DNA of 64,000 nt, taken from assembly GCF_901709675.1 (NCBI RefSeq), contig NC_051095.1, positions 7,217,956 to 7,281,955 on the forward strand. Direction: 5' to 3'. The stretch is from Syngnathus acus (lineage: Eukaryota > Chordata > Actinopteri > Syngnathiformes > Syngnathidae). The number at the start of each line of letters is the position of its first letter. Position 1 is the stretch's first letter. The position numbers and the translations under genes were made by a program. Below the pieces are notes generated by a model, which saw only the letters and a list, made by a program, of their open reading frames with translations, did not search any database and was not told the origin of the DNA. Below are positions 54,541 to 64,000 of the stretch, piece by piece.

Positions 54541-54625
54541 ATTTTGAGCCTGACCCAGCAGTTTCCAAACTCAGGCCTGGAGACCATTTGCGGCCCGCTG
54601 ACCATCTTTTTACGGCACTCGGCAT
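54541..54625 (+). mobile_element. hAT-like fragment
   Basis: TTTCCAAACTCAGGCCTGGAG followed by CATTTGCGGCCCGC resembles the CAAACTCAAGGCC...GCGGCCCGC sub-terminal region of the complete element at 46021-46344. The ends are missing. Confidence 0.35.
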
Positions 54626-56127
54626 GTACGTTTTAAAAAAGACTTTTGATAGAGCATGCAAATTTCACTTAGCTTTTCTAGACATGCAAGGAAACTATCA
54701 CTGAAATAGTAACTTCTTGCTAACACATTGTGAATTATGATATTTCAGTTGCATCAAGGTCTGATTTGTGAACATATCAAATTAGAGTCAGGGTTTTGCT
54801 TCTGAATATGGCTGTGGGACACCTCAAAATCTGGAAAACATTTGCCGTTTCAGCTTCAAATTAAAGCCCTGCAAAAAATAACTAATATTTCTTGCTTACA
54901 TTTACTGTATTGCTTAATTGGTTGGGTTTATCATATTTAGATTAAATTGAACTACTATATTAAAGTTATCACTTGTAGGTTTTGATTTCTATAAATGTAA
55001 CCCTTGATATATTGACATATGAAAATATTTTGGACACCCCTTACCTAAATGCCACTGACACTGAAGTTAACACCACCAATACAAAACTGGATATGGAAGT
55101 GTGTAGCAAAAAAAATGGCCTAACCTTGGAAAACAATTTAACTTATCGGCGGCACAATGAGTAGCAATTTATATCAAAGTAATTTGAAATAAAGAAATCA
55201 TGAATGACATGTTTCCATGAATAAATACAATGAAATGCAATACTATGCTGTCTAAGAAAATTTGAATAGCAGAAAAAGCCGCAAGAAAAGTCAGCGGCGT
55301 ATGTGATGAGTGCTCTCAACACAACACTTCCGTTGTCCTCTGCGAGTTCTGTGTTTATGATATCGTCACCAAAAAAAAAAAACACGTTTTAATCTCCTTT
55401 CATCTTGTGTCTTTCCTCAAGTGTTTTCCCACCAAGAAATAATTGGAGCAACCCCACTTGCACCCCCTCACTCCTGTCTTTATTCCCATCTTCGGTGTCA
55501 TCCCGTGGGAAGAAAGAAGCTCATTGCAATTCCCGAGCAGGAAAAAAGAAAATCCCTGAGAACTTCCCCTTGGGCTTGCCATCAGCGGATGACCAGCGAA
55601 GGCTGCATACATCTTACCGCACCCCCCTGCCCGAGTGCATTGTGGGAAGGGTCCCCCGAAGGTCCCCAATGGCTCCTCATAGATGACTTTTTTGTGAAAT
55701 GAGTCCTCCCATAGGAGTCGCTCGTCTTAAGCGATTAAGCCACAAATGTGAGATATTTTTATACCCCATTATATATTTTCTCTTCCTGGGAATATTAATT
55801 GTAATGTGCCTGTGTTCTGCCCGGCAACTGGTTAACACTGCACGCCAACCGGCTCTTTAATTTAAATGCTTGATTTCTTTGTCGAGATGTTTTTGAACAT
55901 TACGCCTGTATGTTTTGCTTTTCATTTGGGTGATTCTGGCTTTGCAAATGAGGTAGGCAGGGCTAGTAATCCAACACAAATGTAGAAAAAGACTGAGCTG
56001 AATGAATGAATACATGTTTTAATGTGGAAGAAAGTAGAAAAAGGAATGCAAACTTTTTTTATGATAAATTAAAACAAAATAAAAGATCCAATAAAACAAA
56101 ATGAAAAATGTTTTTCAAAATGAATTG
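54626..56127. other. Unassigned sequence
   Basis: AT-rich to 55400. 55430-55690 is GC-richer, with open frames on both strands but no splice support. An A-run lies near 55370-55381. Confidence 0.45.
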
Positions 56128-56395
56128 AAGAGGTACAGGAGCCTGCGCTCCCGCACCACCAGACTCACCAACAACTTCATACTCCAGGCTGTTAGGATCC
56201 TGAACTCTCTCCCCCCTTCTGCGTAGCGTCCTGTACTTTTTGCGCTATATTCTGACTGTTTGCTGTATGCACACTTGCTCCATTTTTGCTCCTCTTATTT
56301 ATTGTTATTTGTTTATTTATTATTTATTCACCACTCTTATTTATTCATTGTTTGTGCCTTCTTGTTTTTGCTGTATGCACACTTGAAATTAAAAA
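56128..56395 (+). mobile_element. LINE fragment: ORF end plus 3' UTR start
   Basis: From 56131 the frame reads RYRSLRSRTTRLTNNF then ILQAVRILNSLPPSA and a TAG (56224-56226), the recognisable C-terminus of a fish non-LTR retrotransposon ORF. The following 3' UTR (CTTATTTATTCATTGTTTGTG / CCTTCTTGTTTTTG) overlaps the complement of 34719-34888. The element is truncated at both ends, 5' by the usual incomplete reverse transcription and 3' by deletion or by an internal jump at the repeated GCTGTATGCACACTTG. Confidence 0.75.
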
Positions 56396-57140
56396 AAAAT
56401 GAAAACCTAAAATAATTATTTTGAAAATGATTGAGATTTATTTTTGGAACTGAATAAAAATTACAGAAGTTTTCTTTTAAATAACACATCTTTCAAAAAT
56501 GGAAAGACAATAACAGATGCATTATTCAATGTCTAAAACAAAATTATTCAGTCTCAAAGTGATTTTTTTTCCCCTAAAACTTATTTTAAAAAAAATCACG
56601 AATAAAAAATCTAATACAATGTAAGAAAAAAACATTTTTAAATGAGTGAGTGCAAGAAGATGCAAGATCACGCGTGGCAAACCCGTCGAGATTTCCAAGC
56701 TTATTAAAGACACTCGAGAGCATTACCCCAGAACCCCCCCCCCCTCTCAAGGCAGTTTTTGTTGCAAATTACATGTGCATGTGTGCGTGCGTGCGTTACA
56801 GCATTCATCTGAAATGCAAATAACACAGGATTTCCATATGAATGCGCATTTATTATGCGGAGCGTATGTATTTCCAGAAATGGAAATTCATCCTCATTTC
56901 CATCCAACACATCTTGGCTTCTCTTTAAAGGAAATGTGATGTCATCTTGTCAATCATCTTCCAGGGTTGCATGTACATAGTAGTGTGTTGTCATGATTTG
57001 AAAATGTAAATATTGCTTATAATTAGTAGTATAGATTATTAAATAAGTAAGAATCCATCCATCCTTTTGATTTCTATTTTCAGTGTAACATTTAGCATTT
57101 TATCTTCAATGGCATTTTAATCCAGTTTTTCAACCATCAC
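56396..57140. other. AT-rich unassigned sequence
   Basis: Contains a C-run at 56735-56745 and a TG run near 56773-56795. No gene is seen. Confidence 0.5.
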
Positions 57141-57172
57141 AACCATCACAAATAAATTTGACTTGACTTGAT
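57141..57172 (+). mobile_element. LINE tail relic
   Basis: ACAAATAAATTTGACTTGACTTGA equals the tail of the LINE end at 40430-40681. Only the tail is recognisable. Confidence 0.5.
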
Positions 57173-58036
57173 CACATGCAATTTTGACAGTAATTGCAAC
57201 TTTCTCACACATTGTCGATACAGCATTAATAATGTGAGTATTGCGGGATAAATTTCAAAAATGTGATCACGATTGGGTACAAATTTGCAAGACTGAACAA
57301 ATGAAGCACTAAAATAAATGACAGTAAATTATTACATTGTCATTCAAAATATCTAATATGAAACGTATAGTATAAGAAGACAGTTTGCTGCGAGGGTTTA
57401 GTGTACTGCCTTTGCGCTCCAACGTGTCTTTTTCCATTATATAACCCTAACCATCTCTGCATGTCCATAAATAAATACATAAATGAGGTCACGGTGCTTG
57501 AGTGTTTGTGTGTTTTATTTTCTTCTTCTCGGTGGGGGATTGACATGCGTGAAATGTGACCGTTAGCCACGTTCTGATGAATGCGGCGCATCTTGTCTGA
57601 TATGGACGCAGCTATGTATGATGTGCTCATCATTATCATCGCCGTTGTCATTTGTAGGTTTGCACACAGCAGGATGGAAGCTCCCGTGTGCATATGAGCT
57701 CACTATTGAAAATAATGCATGTGATCGTATGTACATGCAGGGAACGGGTTACAGCAAGATTAATCCATAACGCATATTGTATAATTTATATTGCAAATCA
57801 TCTTTCCCCGTTTAAATGAATGGAAATGCCATAAATATGTCCCCCCCCCCCCTTCCAAAAAAAGCCCAAAAATATCATGTTTCTAATGAGGGAAGTAACA
57901 TTCGATTGTTTTGTAATCAATATTAAAAACATTCGGGAAGGATTTCATTGAATAGATTATAACAAATGTAGCGTTTTTTGTTAGTTTTTGTTTCAATTCA
58001 GTGGACATTGTGCTGCTCCTTGGTTGTGTGCCATGG
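57173..58036. other. Unassigned; poly-C run at 57841-57852
   Basis: Twelve C follow ATATGT. Otherwise AT-rich, with no supported gene. Confidence 0.5.
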
Positions 58037-58050
58037 CTGCTAGGGGGCAG
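58037..58050 (+). promoter_or_regulatory. CTCF-like motif
   Basis: CTGCTAGGGGGCAG matches the CTCF core at 12 of 14 positions, + orientation. Confidence 0.3.
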
Positions 58051-58166
58051 TATAACACAGACTCCTCATTACTCAGCTGCTGTAATTTTTATCATATTTC
58101 TCAGAAGATAAAGAATATATGCCTGGCGGTTTTATATATTATCTGTCCACGTGTTGTTTTTGATTC

Positions 58167-58310
58167 CCGTATTTTCCGGACTATAAATCGCTCTGGAGTA
58201 TAAGTCGGACCAACCATAAAATGCATAATACAAAAAACACATATATTAGTCACACTGGAGTAACGGAACGTAACCCCAGCGAAAAATGAGGGATTACTGT
58301 AATTCATAAG
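58167..58310 (+). mobile_element. TA-type element fragment (58167-58260) plus adjoining repeat end
   Basis: CCCGTATTTTCCGGACTATA, then CTCTGGAGTATAAGTCGGACC, CATAAAATGCATAATAC and TTAGTCACACTGGAGTA. This is the same family as 1-722, in the opposite orientation and truncated. AACGTAACCCCAGCG / AAAAATGAGGGATTACTGTA then follows, which I recall as part of another common fish repeat. Confidence 0.55.
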
Positions 58311-59849
58311 CTTCCTCCTTTAAGTCTCAGACTTTCTTACTTTTGTTAGTGCGTGTCTAGGTTTTCCTTGTGCAGTGATTTGTGTGTGAATTTCAGGGGG
58401 TGGATGATTTAAAAAAAAGCAATCTTAACTGGCATTATCATGATGCTTGAATAATGCACAATGGCATCAAGTATTCATAACGTATTGAACAGACCTACCT
58501 TGAGGCGCATCCCAGACCTGTGTGCGTGTGCACGTCTGTGTGTGTTTATTGGAAAAGGCTGGGGTTGATATTGAAGCCCCTCTGGAGCAACAAAAGGAAG
58601 ATTTAAGCAAAAAGTAGCTTTTGCTGCACTTTATTGACGTTTTATGTTCATCCGGGCAGAGAAGAACACAAGAATTTACAGTCTCTATGCCATTTGTAAC
58701 GATTGCTGCTTGGCGGGCGCTGATCTCATCGGCAGGTTACACTTTTTACACGAGTTGTACTGATTGCTAATAATAATAATAAAAAATACTGTACAATAAG
58801 TGCTGAAAGATTTTTGAGCTTAATACTTGTATGAAGGCTAAAAAAAATATACACTATATAAAAAAATTTAATGAAAAAGAAATACTAATAATGTCAACAA
58901 CAAAAACAAAAAATTAAATTATGAGAATAAAATGTCATAAAAACTAATATTAAAAAATGATCTAATCATATTTAAAATCATATTATGGAAAATACACGCA
59001 TCTGATCCAAACTTTATTCATTCATTTATCTGCCTGTTATGGGGCCCTATTTTCAGCACAGCATAGAATTGCTTGCACCTTAGTCACATTCACCAAAATC
59101 ACATTATCTTCGCCACAATTTAGACCTGTTGGTTTAAAGTCTTTCTGTCACAAAAGCGCCTGTTGCATCCAGTGTGGCGCAGTGTGGTCAATCAATTCAC
59201 AAACACGATAAACTAGACTTGCTCCAGCAAAAAACTTAAAGTACAAAAAATGGAAAATACTTTTTACAGCAAGCGCACATGCAATTGACTACCAAAATAA
59301 AACTCCGTGATGTTCTCAAATACCGTACAAGTATGTACGTGAAAGTAATAGGTTCAATATTTCATTTAATTTTTTTTTTTTAGAATAAGTCTACATCATT
59401 TAAGACTTTGTTCATGATTAATGTAGGCTACTTTTAATTAAAAATTACTGTGTTTTTATTTGAGTTTTTATTGATTTTGATAAAGATTAAATATTTTTTG
59501 TTATCTGCACTGACTTGGTGGTGTTTTCCTTGTGCTAAACACTTAACAAAAAGGGTTTTGCTAAAGAAATACGAATCATGATTAAAAGGGTCACTGGAAT
59601 CGGACATTTTTGTTCCACTGTAATGGAACCACCCCCACACGCCCCAAGCCACCCTCTTCCTCCTCTTCCTCTTCGTCAGCTTATTATGAAAAGTGTCCTC
59701 TGGGTGCGAACATGAAGCAATAACACAGCGGCAGCGGCTAATTGTGTTAGCCGAGCAGCACAGTGGCTGGCGAGCGGGACAAAGGGCAAAAATCTAATAG
59801 TCAGGTGGCAATATGGCAACCAAATTAGAGCATTAGTTTTCATCAGTGT
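58311..59849. other. Unassigned, mostly AT-rich
   Basis: Contains AAT/AT-rich runs (58766-58980) and a T-run near 59371-59381. No gene, RNA or mobile element is recognised. Confidence 0.5.
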
Positions 59850-59892
59850 CCCCCCCCCCCCCATCAGCCAGGGGGGGAGACAAAGGGGGGGG
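59850..59892. repeat. Facing C13 and G7/G8 homopolymers
   Basis: C13 at 59850-59862, then G7 at 59871-59877 and G8 at 59885-59892. The C-run can pair with either G-run, giving a potential strong hairpin with two alternative registers. Confidence 0.8.
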
Positions 59893-61014
59893 TCTACAAA
59901 ACACCCCAATCTAATTGCCAGCGTGCAAGCGTGACTGGAGGGCCGGCGAGTGGTGATGTGAAAGATGTGATGTCATTCTTGGGAGACGTAAGCAGCTTTA
60001 ACGCAATAACGCCCCAAAAGCCGCTTCATTGGGTACAGCATCCAAGTGCCTTGACCTACGAGTTGAATTCAGTCCGTCAGCTTGTAACACAAATTCGCTC
60101 AGATCGGATCAGTTTTCCGATTTGAAATGAGGTGAAAGTCTATTATTCTGCTTGAGTTTCACCAATCAACTAACCATTGGAAAATCATTTTCTTTTATAA
60201 AGGTTGGTTTGGTTAGTTGGAGTTTTTTTTTTTTTTTACCTGATCAGCTGGAAGAACTAACCAAGTATCTTGTCTGGGAAAATAGATTTTTCCTCAACTT
60301 CAGCAAGGACGCATTTATGCGCTGTTTGCCCTGTGTACAAATTTTTGGTGTACAAATGGTGTCGGCAAAAAAAGAAGAAAAGAAGCAAAAGTGGGGTATT
60401 TAGCGCTAATGTTGGCAGTGTAGGGGCGACGCGTGACATCACCGAGCCGAGATCAATAAACGGTGCATGAAGACGCACACACCCGACCTCCCGGCACAAA
60501 GAGACGCTGACCTTTTTTTCCATGATGCCTCCCCCTCTCGCTCATCTTTTGTGCCACATCAATGTTGTTTTCCTCGTCTGGGTGAGGCCTCGGCGCAAAG
60601 AGCAAAATAATCACCGCCTTCGCTGAAAGCCACCGCGTTATCGACTGATTTAAAGCAAATGTACGCCGGGCCAGAAGGTCGCGGTGCCAAACTCGTTAAA
60701 TGGAGGGAGTTAAACAAACTAAAGATAAAAGGAAAAAAAGGAAACAAACACCAGGACAGGAAAATTGCCGCGCAAAAACTATTGAAGTTCATCAAAGCTC
60801 GGAAACTTTGGACTGCCGTGATGTAGTAATCTTTTCAGGTTATCCATCAGATGTTAATCGAGCAAATTGTGAGCTTTGCCCTTATTACAAATGGTCGGTA
60901 TCAGCCTTTTAAGGTATCGGGTATCATGGAGGCTGCTGATGCCCGCCACAAATACCTCAGGTTAAAAAGAATAAATCTGACATTGTGTAAGTCCTCTGGG
61001 GCAAGTAGTTTATT
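59893..61014. other. Unassigned; unique segment at 60400-60700
   Basis: 60400-60700 is GC-richer with CACCGAGCCGAGATC and GTTATCGACTGATTTAAAGC motifs. Open frames lack splice support. T-runs lie near 60222-60237. Confidence 0.4.
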
Positions 61015-61197
61015 TGTAGTATGGTTTGTTGGTCAATCAATCACCGATTGGCTGGTCATTCATTCATTCTGTTGGTCGTCTGATTGATTGATTAGTTGGC
61101 TGTCGAAGAGTCGGTAGGTCTCTTGGTCAGCTAGTTAGTTAGTTAGTTAGTAAGTTAGTTAGTTAGTTGGTTAGTCAGTTGGTTAGCTAGTCGGTGT

Positions 61198-61282
<85 letters not shown>
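61015..61282 (+). repeat. Decayed and perfect (TTAG)n tract
   Basis: From 61020 to 61196 mixed TTGGTTAGTC, GATTGGCTGG words decay from a TTAG/TTGG pattern. From 61197 to 61282 there are about 21 perfect TTAG units, directly abutting the LINE relic. Confidence 0.8.
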
Positions 61283-61297
61283 CAAGATCTAAATGTG

Positions 61298-61600
61298 ATG
61301 AAGGCACTTGCATGGAGAGCCCTGAACGGCATGACCAGTATACGGAACCCCAACATCCCCTGCCATATCAAATTCAGCCTCTTCTATGTGACGGTAGAGT
61401 CTGTTCCCATCTATGGCAGAGAAGGTCGGACACTCAACCTAACCTTGGAGAGGTCCCAGAACGGGTGCTAGACCAGGATGTTGCGTGCAGTGCTTAACAT
61501 CAGCAAGAATGCACACGTGACCAACAAAATCCAGTACAAGGGAATACAAAGGGTGCCGCACAAAACCTTGAAGTTTCCGACTTTTCCTTTCAGTCACACA
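61298..61600 (+). pseudogene. RTE/BovB-like LINE ORF relic with in-frame TAG
   Basis: The frame from 61298 reads MKALAWRALNGMTSIRNPNI, a FSLFYVTVESVPIYGREGRT block, then LERSQNGC, stop TAG (61469-61471), TRMLRAVLNISKNAHVTNKI. This is the well-known end of fish endonuclease/reverse-transcriptase proteins (typical ATVESVLLYG ... GCYTRMLR). The TAG replaces the tyrosine of CYTRML. The copy is 5'-truncated at the (TTAG)n tract and fades after about 61600. Confidence 0.8.
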
Positions 61601-63044
61601 AACTCGCCTCGCCCGCCCGTGGTGGAATGCAAGTTTGCTGGTCGCAACATTTTGCGTCAAGTCGACAGGCTTTGAAGTATCAGGGTGAGGAAACGTCACG
61701 TATCAGATGTCGTTGCCTGGCACGTCTCACTGCAGTCGAGTTAATAATTCACAGTTGGAAAGTGGCAGAGTGAGCCAGCTCAAATCAAAGAATAATAAAA
61801 GTATTTTTTTTTTCTTCTTCTTGTCTTTCTTCACACAGCTGCAGGTGAAGCGTCATATCGCCGCCCATCAAATATTCACACAGCCGGAGGGGAAGGGGGA
61901 GCCGGACGGAGCTGTAGCCAGCCTCTTTTGTCACTGAATCAGAGCCCGTCTCGTTGTGGTACAGCAAAGCTACTCGCTCCAAAAGAGGTGTTCAATACTA
62001 ACCAAAGATTTGAAGAAATTGATGTTGAGGTACAAGGATGGCCGGTTGTTGTAGGATTTTAGATTTATTTATTTATTCATGATATTATTTTAGACTTTTG
62101 AGAGAAGAGGATACATTATACTGACTATTGAATATAAAAAAAATATATTATTTTATTTTCGTTTATTTTTGGGGAAAGAAATGGTTCCATTTGTTCAGCA
62201 AAATAAGGTTATATCTTAGAATACTGTATTGGATGAGATTTTGTATACTAATAATATTTGTCTATTTTTTTTGCTCCAGAATAGTGTTTTGAAGTTTTAG
62301 AATAAAAGTCCCAATCCATAAAAAAATACTAAGAATGATAATGATCAAGCTAATATTTTGAAAATGTACAACTAGAAATTCATTCCCGTTTTTACAGACT
62401 TCTTTCACAGTCAACATTGATGTACTTATTCTTATTATTAACCAGCAAAAAGCGGAACAACAAAATATGTTACAAGCGTAAGCTGGAAAAAGAGTGTTGA
62501 CCTTTCGTGCTCCATCTTTAATCACCAGGCTGGTGTCTGACTGATTTTCGCTAAAAGTCGAGTGAGGAACAACTTTTGAGTCTCCAATTAGATGCGTTGT
62601 TATCGCCATTACGGCGGCGTCGGCGATGTCGACGGGGTCTAATTGACGCCCCCGAACAGAAGTGTTGGCGTTCCCGAAGGCGAGGCAAGCGCATCCAGTG
62701 TGAGAAAGTGAGGCCCGATGACAAGCAGATAATGAGATGGCTAAAGGCTTAATCTTGACAATAATTAGCTGCTTTCGCCCTAGCATCCTGGTGCTAATCA
62801 AAGGTTAGCCCCAAATAAACTTTCTTCGCAAGGTGCGTTCTCCCTAAACGTTTCATACTCCAGATCCAATTATTTGACTCTTTTAGCGTATCACGCTCTC
62901 GTACTTTGGCTTGATAATTGCTGTTTTGCTTTCAGACACTCAGTTACTGCGGAGAGTTGTGATCCATCTGAAATATTTGGAATGAGAGGTTATGTCAACT
63001 TCTCTGTTGTACAATGACAACAAACACATTCTATTTTATAGTTG
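61601..63044. other. Unassigned; candidate conserved non-coding DNA at 62510-62810
   Basis: 62510-62810 has CCAATTAGATGCGTTGTTATCG, GGCTTAATCTTGACAATAATTAGC and TGCTAATCAAAGG homeodomain/TCF-like motifs in repeat-free DNA. The 179-codon minus-strand open frame there reads partly through AT-rich sequence and is not called as a gene. Confidence 0.35.
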
Positions 63045-63630
63045 CCTGCTTTATGCCAGCAAGCTACGGCACAAAATGGCAGACTTTAATTGACTTTGGG
63101 GATGTTTTGGTGGATTTTCTCACCAAATCCATGTTGTAAAGTTCAAGTGGCCTGGAGGGCTGTTTGTATGATTTTGTGGTAATGGCCAAATGGTCCTAAA
63201 ATGGTGGCTTCAAACCAAAATGGCAGACTTTGCATGTTTTTCTAGGTATGGTTTGCGACTCTTTTTTTGTTTTTCAACTTATGATAGATGTCTCTAACAA
63301 ATTTCATGCACTAAAGTCAACAAATTGGTAGAATTTTGTATTCATGTTAACAGCCATTATGATCCAAAATATTGGCTGCAACCCAAACTTTTATGCTTCC
63401 TGTGTCTTTTCAAGCATGGCTTTTGAAAGGTTTTTGTGGGTCACCTTATAATAGGCATGCCTACTAAACTGGCTTTTTTGGCTATAAAATTTGCAAACTT
63501 GTTTAAACTGCCAACTTGAAACCAAACCAAAACGGGGGGGATTGCTGTGTCTTTCAGGTATGGCTCTTTGGACTTTTTTGTGGGTCTGCCCATTCTAGAC
63601 ATGCCCACCAAATCTTTTGCTGCTGGGTTG
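63045..63630 (+). repeat. Dispersed GTGGGTCTACTCAT-type repeat
   Basis: AAAATGGCAGACTTTAATTG, GGTATGGTTTGCGACTC, AAGCATGGCTTTTGAAAGG / TTTTTGTGGGTCACC / TAGGCATGCCTACTAAAC and GGTATGGCTCTTTGGAC / TTTTTTGTGGGTCTGCCC / CTAGACATGCCCACCAAAT units in the + orientation. Confidence 0.55.
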
Positions 63631-64000
63631 TGTCATGTTTGTTTGGTTTCAGTTTCGATTTTGGTTTGTTCTCCTTGTGTTCATCTTCAATGTCTGCCTC
63701 GTCAAGTAGTAATTGTTCCTGCCTATTATTGTTAGCCCCACCCATTTGTGTCTTCCAATCAGCTTTCTCGGCCATTTGTGCGCTTCGTTATCTCGTCAAT
63801 GTCTCTGTATTTATTTCCTTCCTTTCAGTTCAATGCTGGTTGGGTCGTTCTCAGTGTGGTATGCTGCCGCACTGGGCCATGGTCCAGCCCAGGCTGTTTT
63901 AGTAGTTAGTTTAAAATGTTGTTGCCTGTAGTTTTGACCACCAAATTCCTAAGTTTACCTTGTGATTGCTGAAGCAGTAACAAGTTGTTACTTTTTTACA
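63631..64000 (+). mobile_element. Possible second LTR, right end not visible
   Basis: TGTCATGTTTGTTTGG starts abruptly inside the dispersed repeat above. It resembles the TGTCATGTCTCG start of the solo LTR at 29910. A TATTTATTTCC stretch and a GGGCCATGGTCCAGCCCAGGC segment follow. No closing ...ACA end with a GGTTG duplication is visible before the window ends. Confidence 0.35.

Noticed and set aside
62262-62801. 179-codon minus-strand open frame
   Set aside because: The longest frame in the window, but its composition changes along its length, half of it is AT-rich non-coding-like sequence, and there is no splice or domain support.
1-64000. CRISPR arrays, operons, phage or other bacterial systems
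   Set aside because: No regular repeat-spacer structure, no bacterial-type genes and no ribosome-binding sites. All repeats fit vertebrate mobile elements or decayed satellites.

Overview
The window looks like non-coding vertebrate DNA, most likely from a ray-finned (probably percomorph) fish. It has no operons, no Shine-Dalgarno sites and no long open frames. It carries typical teleost interspersed repeats: TA-flanked DNA elements with CCGTATTTTCC termini, a hAT-type element with 8-bp target duplications, a solo LTR with 5-bp target duplications, LINE 3' ends, and the fish SINE/L2-like repeat that ends in (ATGG)n. The lineage call rests on recognising these repeats by eye; no database was searched.

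Most of the 64 kb reads as intron or intergenic sequence. No gene could be named. A few short coding-like segments, all noticed on the minus strand, have splice-site context: 15051-15124 with 15595-15644 (compatible phases), 21469-21664, 27477-27646, 36651-37028, and more weakly 768-883 and 7994-8102. They are candidates at low to moderate confidence. Similar splice-like pairs also occur by chance in this window.

Layout. 1-15 kb: an old TA-type element, the fish SINE/L2-like repeat (6502-6813), a 183-bp-period tandem array (5395-6000), a LINE relic (9024-9230) and the first dispersed DNA element (10121-10532). 15-27 kb: the candidate exon pair, palindromic GGTCA/TGACC arrays (18.7-20.2 kb), copies of a dispersed GTGGGTCTACTCAT-type repeat, and a hAT-like fragment. 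27-31 kb: CpG- and ATTA-rich sequence that looks like conserved non-coding DNA, then a degenerate array split by a solo LTR (29910-30259). 31-40 kb: more degenerate arrays, a LINE 3' end, the candidate terminal exon at 36651-37028 beside a (GTGA)n tract, and another TA element. 40-64 kb: two LINE 3' ends, a complete hAT-type element (46021-46344), another complete TA element (47799-48203), several TTTGAAACCC arrays, an RTE-like LINE ORF relic (61298-61600) and the start of a possible second LTR at the right edge.

The most unusual property is the number of unrelated, heavily degenerated short-period arrays, at least eight different consensus types. One of them (GGGTTTCAAA / TTTGAAACCC) has its G-rich strand on + at all five loci left of 32 kb and on - at all six loci right of 44 kb.
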